DNA of 64,000 nucleotides, taken from assembly GCF_004028155.1 (NCBI RefSeq), contig NZ_SBII01000001.1:434001-498000 (forward strand). The letters are read 5' to 3'. This DNA comes from Flavobacterium cerinum (GTDB lineage Bacteria; Bacteroidota; Bacteroidia; Flavobacteriales; Flavobacteriaceae). The notes beneath the pieces were generated by a model. The model saw only the letters and a program-made list of their open reading frames with translations, had not been told where the DNA came from and made no database searches. Within the stretch, counting starts at the first letter, position 1. Each line of letters opens with the position of its first letter. A program made the position numbers and the translations under genes. Positions 42,765-50,686 of this stretch are shown here, piece after piece.

Positions 42765-43205
42765 CTATTGTAGTGACTGCCAATGCTTAAACGGCATTTC
42801 GAATTTAATTTCTTTAGTACCGTATGGCCCGGCTTCCTGCCATCCCTGCATGCGGTAAAAGGTCTCGGCGCGGGTTGAAAAGCCCGTGCTTAACCATACA
42901 GTGTTTTCTGTCTGGCTAAAGTACCAATTGAGCATGGTGCGGTGAAGTTGTTTGGCAATACCTCTTTTTTCATATTCGGGATCCAGGAAAAGGGCCCAAA
43001 TGTTATGGTCTACGAGATCGGCTATGGCAAAACCTACAATTTTGCCATCTGTTTCACATACCCATCCTTTGCCCCTTCGGATTATATAATCCTCAACATC
43101 AGCGTCAGGAACCAAAGCAGGATCTGAAAGTACATTCTCTTTTACAAGATGTCTTACAATTTGTATTTGGGCTATGTCCTCTAGTACTGCTTCTCTGTAA
43201 ATCAT
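42765..43205 (-). CDS. GNAT-family N-acetyltransferase
   Basis: 146 residues with the GNAT fold: VGFAIADLVDHNIWALFLDPEYEKRGIAKQLHRTMLNWYF, in which EYEKRGIAKQL is the acetyl-CoA-binding loop, and WLSTGFSTRAETFYRMQGWQ is the C-terminal core. The substrate is unknown. It converges on the repeat protein gene, with 11 bases between their ends. Confidence 0.85.
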   Translation of the reverse strand: MIYREAVLEDIAQIQIVRHLVKENVLSDPALVPDADVEDYIIRRGKGWVCETDGKIVGFAIADLVDHNIWALFLDPEYEKRGIAKQLHRTMLNWYFSQTENTVWLSTGFSTRAETFYRMQGWQEAGPYGTKEIKFEMPFKHWQSLQ

Positions 43206-43278
43206 TTTATTAGTGCTTATAAGTCTTTAATGAAATCCAAAACTACTCATTTGTATCGATTTGTTATTCAATAGGCAG

Positions 43279-44250
43279 CTACTTTTTTTTGAGGCTGGCC
43301 AAATAGTGCTGTATAAGAAGGAGTCCTTCTTTGTCTACAATCGTTGTGCCAAGTTTGGGCATATCACGAATGGTCATTCGGTGTTCGATATTCCATTTAT
43401 TAAACAATATGCCACTGTTTTCAAAAGAAGTTTGATACATCAGGTTCAGGTTAAAAGAATGAGCAAAGCCATCTGGATTATGGCAATGGGCACAGTTGAT
43501 CTCAAAATAGGCTCTTGCTCTTTTTTCTAACGATAAAGAGGTGTTTTTATAATCCGGTAATTTGGAAATAGAAGTAGTAGAAGGAATAGCTAATAATCCT
43601 TTTCTATTGAGATATCCCAATTGAGACACTGACTGATTATTTATAAGAACATCTACATTCAGGTTGCGGAGTTTGGGGCCGATGGGTACCATGTCACTGC
43701 CGGATCTATGGCAGTCGTAACACTGGATTGCATTGGGTATTTTGTAGTTAATGTCTTTACTTTTTCCGTCTGGAGTTTCAATATTTATTGGTACTGCAGC
43801 GCCATCGTTAGCCAGTAGTGCCTCTGTTTGTTCTTCGTTCCATTGGTAGGTGGCAGCATTCCATTTTTGCTTATACTTTATCAGAATTCGTGTTTCAATA
43901 ATACGTTGTGCATCTTTCGTTTGAGCCGCGGTATAATAAAACGTTTTTGCAAGAATCGTACCTTCAGGAAAGTTAGGCAGTCCGTCGTCTTTTGCTGTCA
44001 TTTTAGTGCCAGGAGGTAATTTTAGCAGACGCTGTTTTTCGGTGTAATCTGTAAATAAAGCAGAAGATAATTTAAGTACTTCAATACTATCATTAGGCAC
44101 TAAATGGGCCATTTTTCCTTTAAACAGCTTAAAGGCTGATAAAGATTTGGGAAAGGTCATGTTGTTTTTAGAGAAACCTTCACTACTGCCATTCGGTCCA
44201 CAGTTAACAAAAAGCGCAAGCATAGATAATAAAAGTAGTTTATTGCCCAT
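43279..44250 (-). CDS. diheme c-type cytochrome lipoprotein (SO2930 family)
   Basis: 323 residues. A lipoprotein signal (LLLLSMLALFVNC) places the mature N-terminus at Cys-17. Two heme motifs are visible: CYDCH near residue 178 and CAHCH near residue 256. The context NAIQCYDCHRSGSDMVPIGPKLRNLNVD and FEINCAHCHNPDGFAHS matches the SO2930 family of periplasmic diheme cytochromes, whose function is not firmly known; electron transfer with a membrane partner is the reasonable inference. It is the last gene of the 45024-43279 operon and overlaps the DUF3817 gene by 11 bases. Confidence 0.85.
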   Translation of the reverse strand: MGNKLLLLSMLALFVNCGPNGSSEGFSKNNMTFPKSLSAFKLFKGKMAHLVPNDSIEVLKLSSALFTDYTEKQRLLKLPPGTKMTAKDDGLPNFPEGTILAKTFYYTAAQTKDAQRIIETRILIKYKQKWNAATYQWNEEQTEALLANDGAAVPINIETPDGKSKDINYKIPNAIQCYDCHRSGSDMVPIGPKLRNLNVDVLINNQSVSQLGYLNRKGLLAIPSTTSISKLPDYKNTSLSLEKRARAYFEINCAHCHNPDGFAHSFNLNLMYQTSFENSGILFNKWNIEHRMTIRDMPKLGTTIVDKEGLLLIQHYLASLKKK

Positions 44251-44563
44251 TGGATCTTACAGATATTTTAGCTAGTATTTTATGATCGATATAGAAAGTG
44301 CCAAAAGGAACGATGCAGGCAAGCAGTACTTTCCATGTGGTCTCTTTAAATTTCCATTGCTGTTCTACACCCACGCTCAGGGCATTGAATACAAACAATA
44401 AAAATAGTGCACCATGAACGGGTCCCATAGCTTTAACGGCTGAAGGGTTATTAGCGAAATGTTTAAGAGGTACAGCTACAAATACAAGTACCAGTAATGA
44501 GAGGCCTTCCAGAAAAGCTATTATTCTGAGGCGGCCAACATTGGTTTTAAATAAATGAATCAT
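44240..44563 (-). CDS. DUF3817 membrane protein
   Basis: 107 residues with three hydrophobic helices. The start GRLRIIAFLEGLSLLVLVFVAVPLKH and VHGALFLLFVFNALSV near residue 50 match DUF3817, an uncharacterised inner-membrane family. It lies 2 bases from the gene before it and overlaps the cytochrome gene after it, so the operon is tightly coupled. Confidence 0.85.
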   Translation of the reverse strand: MIHLFKTNVGRLRIIAFLEGLSLLVLVFVAVPLKHFANNPSAVKAMGPVHGALFLLFVFNALSVGVEQQWKFKETTWKVLLACIVPFGTFYIDHKILAKISVRSNGQ

Positions 44564-44565
44564 GA

Positions 44566-45024
44566 TTAAAAATGTCTTAGGTATGGCCTTTGGGCCAATG
44601 GTGAAAATGGCCAGGGTATGGCAATGAAAATGATTATAAGTCCTACGGTAAACCAGGTAAGTATGGTTTTGAATTTGTCATTATCGACTGGTTTTCTTTT
44701 GGCTTTTGCCGAACCGATCGTGATGAGAATAATCGCTGTAAGCATTAGCGTAATGTGGATAAGTCCGAAAAATACAGGGTCTGAATATCCATTGCCTATT
44801 TCAGAAAATAAGGCTTTTGCAACGGGGCTCTGAGTGTAGAGGATAATTCCGAAAATTAGCTGGATATGTGCTATAGTAGCTGTCCAGTGACGGATAGAAT
44901 TATCTGCTTTTGTAAAAGGAATTTTAAAAAGGTAACCTCGCCATGATCTGTAAATGGCATAGAGTAGCAGGAGTAGTACTACCCATCTAAAGATGGAATG
45001 GAGCACTAAAATAACATGATGCAT
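44566..45024 (-). CDS. multi-pass inner-membrane protein, 152 aa
   Basis: Four likely transmembrane helices (about 4-24, 48-68, 84-104, 122-140). Several His lie at helix ends (MHHVILVLHSIFRW, SIRHWTATIAHIQL, FGLIHITLML), a pattern compatible with heme or quinone contacts, which would make sense beside a diheme cytochrome; this is inference only. First gene of the operon, behind a promoter with a TetR-type palindrome. I do not recognise a named family. Confidence 0.7.
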   Translation of the reverse strand: MHHVILVLHSIFRWVVLLLLLYAIYRSWRGYLFKIPFTKADNSIRHWTATIAHIQLIFGIILYTQSPVAKALFSEIGNGYSDPVFFGLIHITLMLTAIILITIGSAKAKRKPVDNDKFKTILTWFTVGLIIIFIAIPWPFSPLAQRPYLRHF

Positions 45025-45049
45025 AACTGTTGATTTTGATTGATGTATG

Positions 45050-45057
45050 CAAAGGTA
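45050..45057 (-). promoter_or_regulatory. -7 element of the cytochrome operon
   Basis: TACCTTTG on the minus strand fits TAnnTTTG exactly, giving a start near 45046 and a leader of about 22 bases. Directly upstream lies the 26-bp palindrome, which covers the -33 region. Confidence 0.65.
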
Positions 45058-45060
45058 TTT

Positions 45061-45086
45061 AAAAACATACTAATTAGTATGTTTTT
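45061..45086. promoter_or_regulatory. perfect 26-bp palindrome, likely TetR operator and tetR terminator
   Basis: AAAAACATACTAA joined directly to its complement TTAGTATGTTTTT. It lies between the tetR stop and the first gene of the cytochrome operon, 3 bases from the -7 element. The core TACTAATTAGTA is typical of TetR-type operators. Read on the minus strand it is also a hairpin followed by T residues, so it may end the tetR message too. Confidence 0.8.
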
Positions 45087-45098
45087 AAAGAAAAAAAT

Positions 45099-45686
45099 TT
45101 AGGACAGGTTATTCAGGTAGTTTTTAAGCTCATTAAGATGTCCTGTATAAATTTCTTTACCGTAGATCTTTCCAAGGTTTCTTATGCCTCCATAACCTGA
45201 TAATATGAATTGTGCTACTTGTGCAGTATTTACATCCTGTCTAATCTTTCCTGCAGCTTTACCGTTTTCAAGAGCGGTGGCTATGGCTTCCTGCCATTGA
45301 GAGGTAAGCCTGCCTAATGCTGTTTTAAAAGTTTCGTTATAAGATGCCATTTCTTCTACAAGGTTTATGGCAGGACAGCCATACTTTACAATAAAGAATG
45401 GGTTTTCGAGCAGGAGGGCGTGCATGGAATCATAAATTTCGGTAATTGGCTCACTGCTGTTAACTAACGGTACAACCATATCATTGTACAGGCCGGGATA
45501 CATTACCTCATTGATCATGGCAATACCCATTTCGTCCTTGTTTTTGAAATGATAAAAGAATGCGCCTTTAGTTACTTGGGTAGTGGCAATAATTTCGTCT
45601 ATGCTTGTAGTGCGGTAACCGTTTTTATAAACCAGCTCAAAGGCTTTTTGTAATATGTTGAGACGGGTTGCGGCAGCTTTAGACAT
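45099..45686 (-). CDS. TetR-family transcriptional regulator
   Basis: 195 residues. The N-terminal HTH is clear: RLNILQKAFELVYKNGYRTTSIDEIIATTQVTKGAFFYHFKNKDEMGIAMI (residues 8-58). The C-terminal domain is the usual helical ligand pocket. The palindrome just after the gene and the operon behind it are its likely targets; the tetR gene itself is upstream of the operon on the same strand. The ligand is unknown. Confidence 0.9.
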   Translation of the reverse strand: MSKAAATRLNILQKAFELVYKNGYRTTSIDEIIATTQVTKGAFFYHFKNKDEMGIAMINEVMYPGLYNDMVVPLVNSSEPITEIYDSMHALLLENPFFIVKYGCPAINLVEEMASYNETFKTALGRLTSQWQEAIATALENGKAAGKIRQDVNTAQVAQFILSGYGGIRNLGKIYGKEIYTGHLNELKNYLNNLS

Positions 45687-45719
45687 AAGTGGATAAGTAA
45701 AAGGCGAAGATATGTAAAA

Positions 45720-46390
45720 TTACTTTTTGCAGGAAGGAACTCTTAGAGGTTTCATTTGTTCGGGGGGAGGATACATAGTATAACCTTCGTCAGCATAGTC
45801 TGCATATAGCCATTTTCCTTTATGTTGTTCTAAAAATCCTCTTATTTCTTTAAATACAACTGTCTTTTCATTTTCAGTAGAAAAAGCTTCTTCATGTACT
45901 CCAAAAGTTTTTATCTCAGACCATTTACCGTTACCTAAGGAATAAATCCTTCCGGTGTTGACCGAACTGTAGTCGGGATTGTCAATAACAAAGACAATTT
46001 CATCTTTTTCATCTTTATTTAGATCTCCCAAATTAATAAGGCAGTATACTCCCATCGATGTTCCTAATTTTATGGTATCGCTTTTTTTGCCTTCAATGTA
46101 AAGCTTGGTAGTTATGCCATTGCCAAATACATAATCCAGGGTTTCGCTCCACTCTTCGCCGTAAGGAAGATGAGTAACAGCTTTGCCTGTGCTGTCGCTA
46201 ACAAATGAAACCATTTTTTCTTTTTCACCATCCCCATCAAAATCACCTTCTATTGAAAGGGTATGTGGGGTGATATAATTTTGAGTAGGTTTTTTGGTAA
46301 TAGTTGTGGTACTTCCGAATTTGAACGGTTGCATCCTAAAAGTAAAAGAGAAGTTAAGGCAAAGAGATAGTTTCTGGTGTAGCGAGGCAT
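45720..46390 (-). CDS. lipoprotein with EF-hand-like calcium motifs; reading frame shifted by -1 at an A6 run
   Basis: Two frames must be joined. From ATG 46390 the first frame gives a clear lipoprotein signal: MPRYTRNYLFALTSLLLLGC, followed by NRSNSEVPQLLPK, and stops at TAG 46250-46252. The second frame, open from ATG 46334 to the stop at 45720, continues as KKPTQNYITPHTLS and has two DxDxDG-type loops (GDFDGDGEKE near residue 31, GDLNKDEKDE near residue 104), then a mixed beta domain. The switch is at A6 (46290-46295), read as CCA AAA AAC in the first frame: the heptamer A AAA AAC, a known -1 slip site. One more A would restore one frame. Confidence 0.7.
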
Positions 46391-46459
46391 AAATTAAAAA
46401 TGTGTTTTTAGAAAAGTTAGTTTTTTTGGTTCGGTAAAATTACAAACAAGTTGCTTAAA

Positions 46460-46487
46460 TTTTACTGCAATCATTTTTGCAGTAAAA
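46460..46487. repeat. inverted repeat upstream of the frameshifted lipoprotein gene
   Basis: TTTTACTGCA (46460-46469) pairs with TGCAGTAAAA (46478-46487), perfect 10 bp with an 8-base loop. No T run follows on the minus strand. The rest of the 46391-46683 gap is AT-rich without other features I can support. Confidence 0.6.
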
Positions 46488-46683
46488 AGTTTCTGAATTA
46501 TTTATTGAGCTGTTTTTAACGAACTTAGGCTGACATCAAAATCAAAAATATACTAAAAGCGGATGATTTATTTTTAATTAATTGATTTTTAGTTTGTTGA
46601 GTGCTTTTAATATTCCACTCCAAAAGCGCATTTCAGGAACAAAAAGTGGATAATTAATTTTGGACTATCGGGACATTTTTAAA

Positions 46684-46716
46684 CAAAAAACCCTGCTACT
46701 TTTCAGCAGCAGGGTT
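46684..46716 (-). terminator. terminator of pnp
   Basis: AACCCTGCT (46689-46697) and AGCAGGGTT (46708-46716) pair; on the minus strand the stem is followed by about seven T. Confidence 0.9.
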
Positions 46717-46741
46717 CTTCCTGAATTAACCTTATTAGTAA

Positions 46742-49042
46742 TTAAGATTCTTTCGGCTCATCGCCTTTATTTTCGTTTGATGGAGCATCATTTCTGCGTT
46801 CTTCTCTAGGAGCACGATCGCGTGAATTTCTGTCATCTCTTCCACTATTACGGTTATCTCTGTCTCCGCGATTGTTATCACGAGGTCCACGATCTTCGCG
46901 CTGTGGTGCGTTCTCGTCTCTTGGAGGACGTGGTAATAATGCTTTTCTTGATACTTTTTCTTTTCTTGTTTTTGGATCGATACCGATGTATTTTACATCA
47001 AATATATCGCCCATATTCACAACGTCAGAAACGTTCTCTGTACGCTCCCATGCCAATTCAGACACGTGAAGAAGTACTTCGTTACCCGGTGCAGTGATGT
47101 ACTCAACAACAGCACCAAAATCTAACATTTTGATAACTTTTACGCTGTAACTTTCACCAACCTGTGGTTTGAATATGATAGAGTCGATCTTATTAAGAAC
47201 TGCCTGAATTCCTTCTGGGCTTGTACCTAGGATCTCTACTTCACCTTGTTCGTCAACCTCGTTGATAACGATAGTTGTTCCCGTAGATTTTTGAAGTTCC
47301 TGGATTACTTTACCACCTGGACCAATAAGTGCTCCAATGAAGTTACCCGGAATAGTTACTTTGATGATTTTTGGAGCATGACGTTTCACTTCAGCTCTTG
47401 GTTTATCAATAACTTCTACCAGTTTTTCAAGGATATGAAGACGTCCGTCACGGGCTTGCTCAAGAGCTTTCTCCATGATTTCATACTTTAGTCCTTCAAT
47501 CTTGATGTCCATCTGGCAAGCAGTGATACCATCAGCAGTACCGGTTACTTTAAAGTCCATATCGCCTAAGTGATCTTCATCACCAAGGATATCAGACAAT
47601 ACAGCCCAACGGCCTGTAGCATCATCAGAGATAAGACCCATAGCAATACCAGATACCGGTTTAGTCATCTGGATACCTGCATCCATAAGAGCAAGTGTAC
47701 CCGCGCATACTGTAGCCATAGAAGAAGAACCGTTAGATTCTAATACTTCAGATACGATACGTACAGTATAAGGAGTTTCAGCAGGGATCATGTTTTTAAG
47801 TGCACGTTGTGCAAGGTTACCATGACCTACTTCTCTTCTTGATGTACCTCTTAATGGTTTAGCTTCACCTGTAGAGAAAGGAGGGAAGTTATAGTGAAGG
47901 TAGAATCTTTCTTCACCTTGTTCTGTTGGGCGGTCAATAATGTTTGCTTCACGAGATGTACCAAGTGTTACCGTAGCAAGTGCCTGAGTTTCACCTCTTG
48001 TAAACAATGAAGAACCGTGTACAGAAGGCAGGTAATCTACTTCACACCAGATAGGGCGGATCTCGTTTGTTTTCCTACCGTCAAGGCGAAGGCCAAGATC
48101 AAGGATTACATTACGAACTGCTTCTTTATTTACTTTAGAAAGGTATTTACTAACAAGATCACCGTTTTCAAGTAATTCTTCTTCAGTAAATAATGCTTTA
48201 ACTTCTTCTTTTACAGCTGCAAATTTCTCAGTACGCTCATGTTTAGCAGAACCTTCTTTTGCAATGTTAAAGTACTTGTCGTAAGAAAGCTCTTTTACTT
48301 TAGCAAGAATTGCTTCGTCTTTTCTTTCTTCATCGTAAGTTCTTACTTGTTTCTTACCTACTGCAGCCTGAAGTCTTTCCTGTGCTGCAATTTGTACTTT
48401 AATGGCTTCATGGGCAAATTTAATAGCCTCAATCATTTCCAGTTCTGAAATTTCTTTCATCTCACCTTCAACCATCGCAATAGAATCCATAGAAGCACCG
48501 ATCATCATATCGATGTCAGACTGCTCTAATTGAGCTTTGCTTGGGTTAACGATAAACTCTCCATTAATACGTGCAACACGTACTTCAGAGATTAGTGTAG
48601 CGAAAGGAATATCAGAGATCGCTAATGCTGCAGATGCTGCCAATCCGGCAAGAGCATCAGGCATAACGCTATCGTCATGCGACATTAGTTGGATCATTAC
48701 CTGCGTTTCAGCATGGTAATCTTTAGGGAATAGCGGACGTAATACACGGTCTACAAGACGCATGGTTAATACTTCGCCATCACTAGGTCTTGCTTCACGC
48801 TTAAAGAAACCGCCTGGAAAACGTCCGGCAGCAGCAAATTTTTCGCGGTAGTCAAGTGTTAAAGGTAAAAAGTCAATGCCGGGACTAGCTGTACGTGCAG
48901 ATACTACCGTAGCAAGAAGCATGGCATCACCCATTCTTACCACTACAGCGCCATCAGCCTGTTTTGCCAGTTTCCCTGTTTCGATCGAGATGCTTCGTCC
49001 ATCTCCCAAATCGATGATTTCTTTTGTTACGTTAGGAATCAT
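46742..49042 (-). CDS. pnp: polynucleotide phosphorylase
   Basis: 3'-5' exoribonuclease of the RNA degradosome, releasing nucleoside diphosphates. 766 residues. Two RNase PH-like halves are visible ([18 protein letters not shown] and, in the second half, [20 protein letters not shown]), then a KH domain ([20 protein letters not shown] near residue 558, with the GPGG loop) and an S1 domain ([21 protein letters not shown] near residue 625). An extra C-terminal tail rich in Arg, Asp and Asn ([19 protein letters not shown]) is longer than usual and probably disordered. It follows rpsO, separated by a strong hairpin. Confidence 0.95.
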   Translation of the reverse strand: MIPNVTKEIIDLGDGRSISIETGKLAKQADGAVVVRMGDAMLLATVVSARTASPGIDFLPLTLDYREKFAAAGRFPGGFFKREARPSDGEVLTMRLVDRVLRPLFPKDYHAETQVMIQLMSHDDSVMPDALAGLAASAALAISDIPFATLISEVRVARINGEFIVNPSKAQLEQSDIDMMIGASMDSIAMVEGEMKEISELEMIEAIKFAHEAIKVQIAAQERLQAAVGKKQVRTYDEERKDEAILAKVKELSYDKYFNIAKEGSAKHERTEKFAAVKEEVKALFTEEELLENGDLVSKYLSKVNKEAVRNVILDLGLRLDGRKTNEIRPIWCEVDYLPSVHGSSLFTRGETQALATVTLGTSREANIIDRPTEQGEERFYLHYNFPPFSTGEAKPLRGTSRREVGHGNLAQRALKNMIPAETPYTVRIVSEVLESNGSSSMATVCAGTLALMDAGIQMTKPVSGIAMGLISDDATGRWAVLSDILGDEDHLGDMDFKVTGTADGITACQMDIKIEGLKYEIMEKALEQARDGRLHILEKLVEVIDKPRAEVKRHAPKIIKVTIPGNFIGALIGPGGKVIQELQKSTGTTIVINEVDEQGEVEILGTSPEGIQAVLNKIDSIIFKPQVGESYSVKVIKMLDFGAVVEYITAPGNEVLLHVSELAWERTENVSDVVNMGDIFDVKYIGIDPKTRKEKVSRKALLPRPPRDENAPQREDRGPRDNNRGDRDNRNSGRDDRNSRDRAPREERRNDAPSNENKGDEPKES

Positions 49043-49142
49043 AATTCAAATTCTTTGATTAAACAATGGGTTTGTTGTGTTGTAGTTGTGTAGTTGTTTA
49101 GTACCCAATGAAAAACCAAAACTTTTTATGTGCAATTGTGTA

Positions 49143-49172
49143 AAAACAAAAAGAGGCGCGCGGGCACCTCTT
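49143..49172 (-). terminator. rpsO-pnp intergenic terminator or attenuator
   Basis: AAGAGGCGC (49151-49159) and GCACCTCTT (49164-49172) pair around GCGG (one G-U), with a T run on the minus strand past 49151. The pnp start is about 100 bases further on, so this may attenuate read-through from rpsO. Confidence 0.75.
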
Positions 49173-49182
49173 CTCATCTTGA

Positions 49183-49452
49183 TTATTTTCTGATGTTTAG
49201 TTCTTTGATAATCTCACGGTATCTGTTAATCTCTTTCTTCTTAAGGTAATCAAGAAGACTTCTTCTTTTACCTACCAGCATTACTAGAGAACGCTCAGTG
49301 TTAAAATCGTGACGATTTTTTTTAAGGTGCTCAGTAAGGTGGTTAATTCTGAATGTGAATAACGCGATTTGGCCTTCAGCAGATCCTGTGTTAGTAGCTG
49401 TTTTACCGTGTTTTGCGAAAATTTCCGCTTTAACTTCTTTAGTCAAGTACAT
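49183..49452 (-). CDS. rpsO: 30S ribosomal protein S15
   Basis: 89 residues from ATG 49452 (MYLTKEVKAEIFAKHGK), matching the normal S15 length; earlier in-frame starts would extend into the leader hairpin. Family features are AEGQIALFTFRINHLTEHLKKNRHDFNTERSLVMLVGKRRSLLDYLKKKEINRYREII, with the four-helix S15 fold and the rRNA-binding HDxxSxRxL-like region. It lies directly ahead of pnp as in most bacteria. Confidence 0.97.
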   Translation of the reverse strand: MYLTKEVKAEIFAKHGKTATNTGSAEGQIALFTFRINHLTEHLKKNRHDFNTERSLVMLVGKRRSLLDYLKKKEINRYREIIKELNIRK

Positions 49453-49482
49453 GCTAATATTATTTAAATGATTATTATGTAT

Positions 49483-49501
49483 AATCAGGTATATCCTGAT
49501 T
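49483..49501 (-). promoter_or_regulatory. hairpin at the 5' end of the rpsO leader
   Basis: AATCAGG (49483-49489) and CCTGATT (49495-49501) form a perfect 7-bp stem with a 5-base loop TATAT. The mRNA would start at about 49501, so the message opens with this hairpin and has a leader of some 48 bases. It could be an S15 autoregulation site. Confidence 0.55.
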
Positions 49502-49506
49502 GGGTG

Positions 49507-49536
49507 CAAAGGTAATCAATATTTTTATACCTGCAA
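49507..49536 (-). promoter_or_regulatory. promoter of rpsO
   Basis: On the minus strand TTG (49534-49536), 19 bases, then TACCTTTG (49507-49514): an ideal Bacteroidetes promoter. Confidence 0.75.
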
Positions 49537-49584
49537 CTTTTTGTGAGGTACTTAGTTGCTTAGAATCTAAGGTGCTAAGCTCTC

Positions 49585-50040
49585 TTAAAAAAGTTTTGCC
49601 ACTTCCTGGTTTACAAATTCCAAAAAGCGTTCGTCGCGTTCTGTAAAGGCATCCAGTACATTAGAGTCAATATCTATCTGACCGATGTTCTTACCGTCTA
49701 CAAACAGCGGTACTACAATTTCAGATTTTACAGTGATGCTGCAGGCAATATAATTGTCCTGTGCAGTAACATCCGGCACCACAAAATTCTGATTGGATAT
49801 TGCTACCTGTCCGCAAATACCTTTGCCAAACGGAATAACAGTATGGTCTGTAGGCTCACCTGCATAAGGGCCTAACAGTAATTCTTCTTTATCGCCATTG
49901 CGAAAATAAAAGCCTACCCAGTCATAATAATCAATGTTATCCTGTAAAAGGTGGCATAGCTGCACTAATTTTTCTTCTCTAAGTGTATTATCGTGAAGCA
50001 GTATATCTACTACTTTTGGCTGAAGTTCTTCAAATGTCAT
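49585..50040 (-). CDS. GAF-domain protein, probable free methionine-(R)-sulfoxide reductase
   Basis: 151 residues, a single GAF domain. The sequence WVGFYFRNGDKEELLLGPYAGEPTDHTVIPFGKGICGQVAISNQNFVVPDVTAQDNYIACSITVKSEIVVPLF matches the fRMsr subgroup: Cys in GICG (near residue 79) and Cys in IACS (near residue 103) occupy the positions of catalytic and resolving cysteines. It should reduce free methionine-R-sulfoxide. The gene stands alone, between rpsO and the divergent HYC_CC_PP gene. Confidence 0.85.
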   Translation of the reverse strand: MTFEELQPKVVDILLHDNTLREEKLVQLCHLLQDNIDYYDWVGFYFRNGDKEELLLGPYAGEPTDHTVIPFGKGICGQVAISNQNFVVPDVTAQDNYIACSITVKSEIVVPLFVDGKNIGQIDIDSNVLDAFTERDERFLEFVNQEVAKLF

Positions 50041-50092
50041 GATCTAATATTCTTTATAACAAAAGTATTTATTAAGGAGTTGTTATTTTGTA

Positions 50093-50100
50093 TAAATTTG
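50093..50100 (+). promoter_or_regulatory. -7 element upstream of the HYC_CC_PP gene
   Basis: TAAATTTG at 50093-50100 fits TAnnTTTG; a leader of about 85 bases to ATG 50189 follows. The TTG at 50080-50082 is only 10 bases upstream and is too close to pair with it. Confidence 0.45.
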
Positions 50101-50188
50101 TTAAAAGTAATTTCCTGTATAATTTTATCAGTAAAAAGTTACAGTTATACAATGTAAATATTTATTTTCGCGCTTAGGTAATACACAA

Positions 50189-50620
50189 ATGAGATTTAAT
50201 AAGTACACAAGCATTCTTTTAACCCTCCTGATATTGGCTTCCAATATGGGGATGGCGCTTAATGTACATTATTGTGGAGGAGAAATTTCTTCGGTTTCAT
50301 TTGCCTATAAGCAGGCGGAAGCTTGCGGAAGCAAACACAATGAAGCTTCAGAGGGTTGTTGTATTACAATTGCTAAAAGCGAAAAAGAAGGCTGCTGCGA
50401 AAATGATCTTGTAAAACTTCATGACGAAAACACTACAAAAGATGTAATTGTTAAGTCACTTCAATTAGATCTTGGTGCATTTTACATTATTAATGAATGG
50501 AAATCCGTAGCGGTATCTACGCAGTTACCACTTGTAACGACACAAAATCCTTCATTTTATTGTGACAGCCATGCGCCGCCGCTCTTTAAACTATACTGCC
50601 AATATATTTTTTACGCCTAG
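50189..50620 (+). CDS. HYC_CC_PP-family protein, probable metal-binding
   Basis: 143 residues with a signal/anchor (ILLTLLILASNMGMAL) and the three family marks that give it its name: HYC (NVHYCGGEI), CC pairs (EGCCITIAKSEKEGCCEND) and PP (SHAPPLFKLYCQY). Cys-rich with His: a metal-binding periplasmic protein typical of Bacteroidetes. It is followed by a TonB receptor and a heavy-metal-associated domain protein on the same strand, pointing to copper or a related metal. Confidence 0.85.
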   Translation: MRFNKYTSILLTLLILASNMGMALNVHYCGGEISSVSFAYKQAEACGSKHNEASEGCCITIAKSEKEGCCENDLVKLHDENTTKDVIVKSLQLDLGAFYIINEWKSVAVSTQLPLVTTQNPSFYCDSHAPPLFKLYCQYIFYA

Positions 50621-50686
50621 CCATACTTGTTTTTAGTCGTCTCCCTTTTTTAGGGAACATATGATTATTAATGATATAACTTTTAT

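Noticed and set aside
46250..46390. 46-residue ORF as an independent small lipoprotein
   Set aside because: It has no sensible mature part beyond the lipobox and leads directly into the next frame at the A run, so a frame change in one gene is the better reading.
47246..47491. Plus-strand ORF of 81 codons inside pnp
   Set aside because: Antisense to a conserved gene and without any domain or start context.
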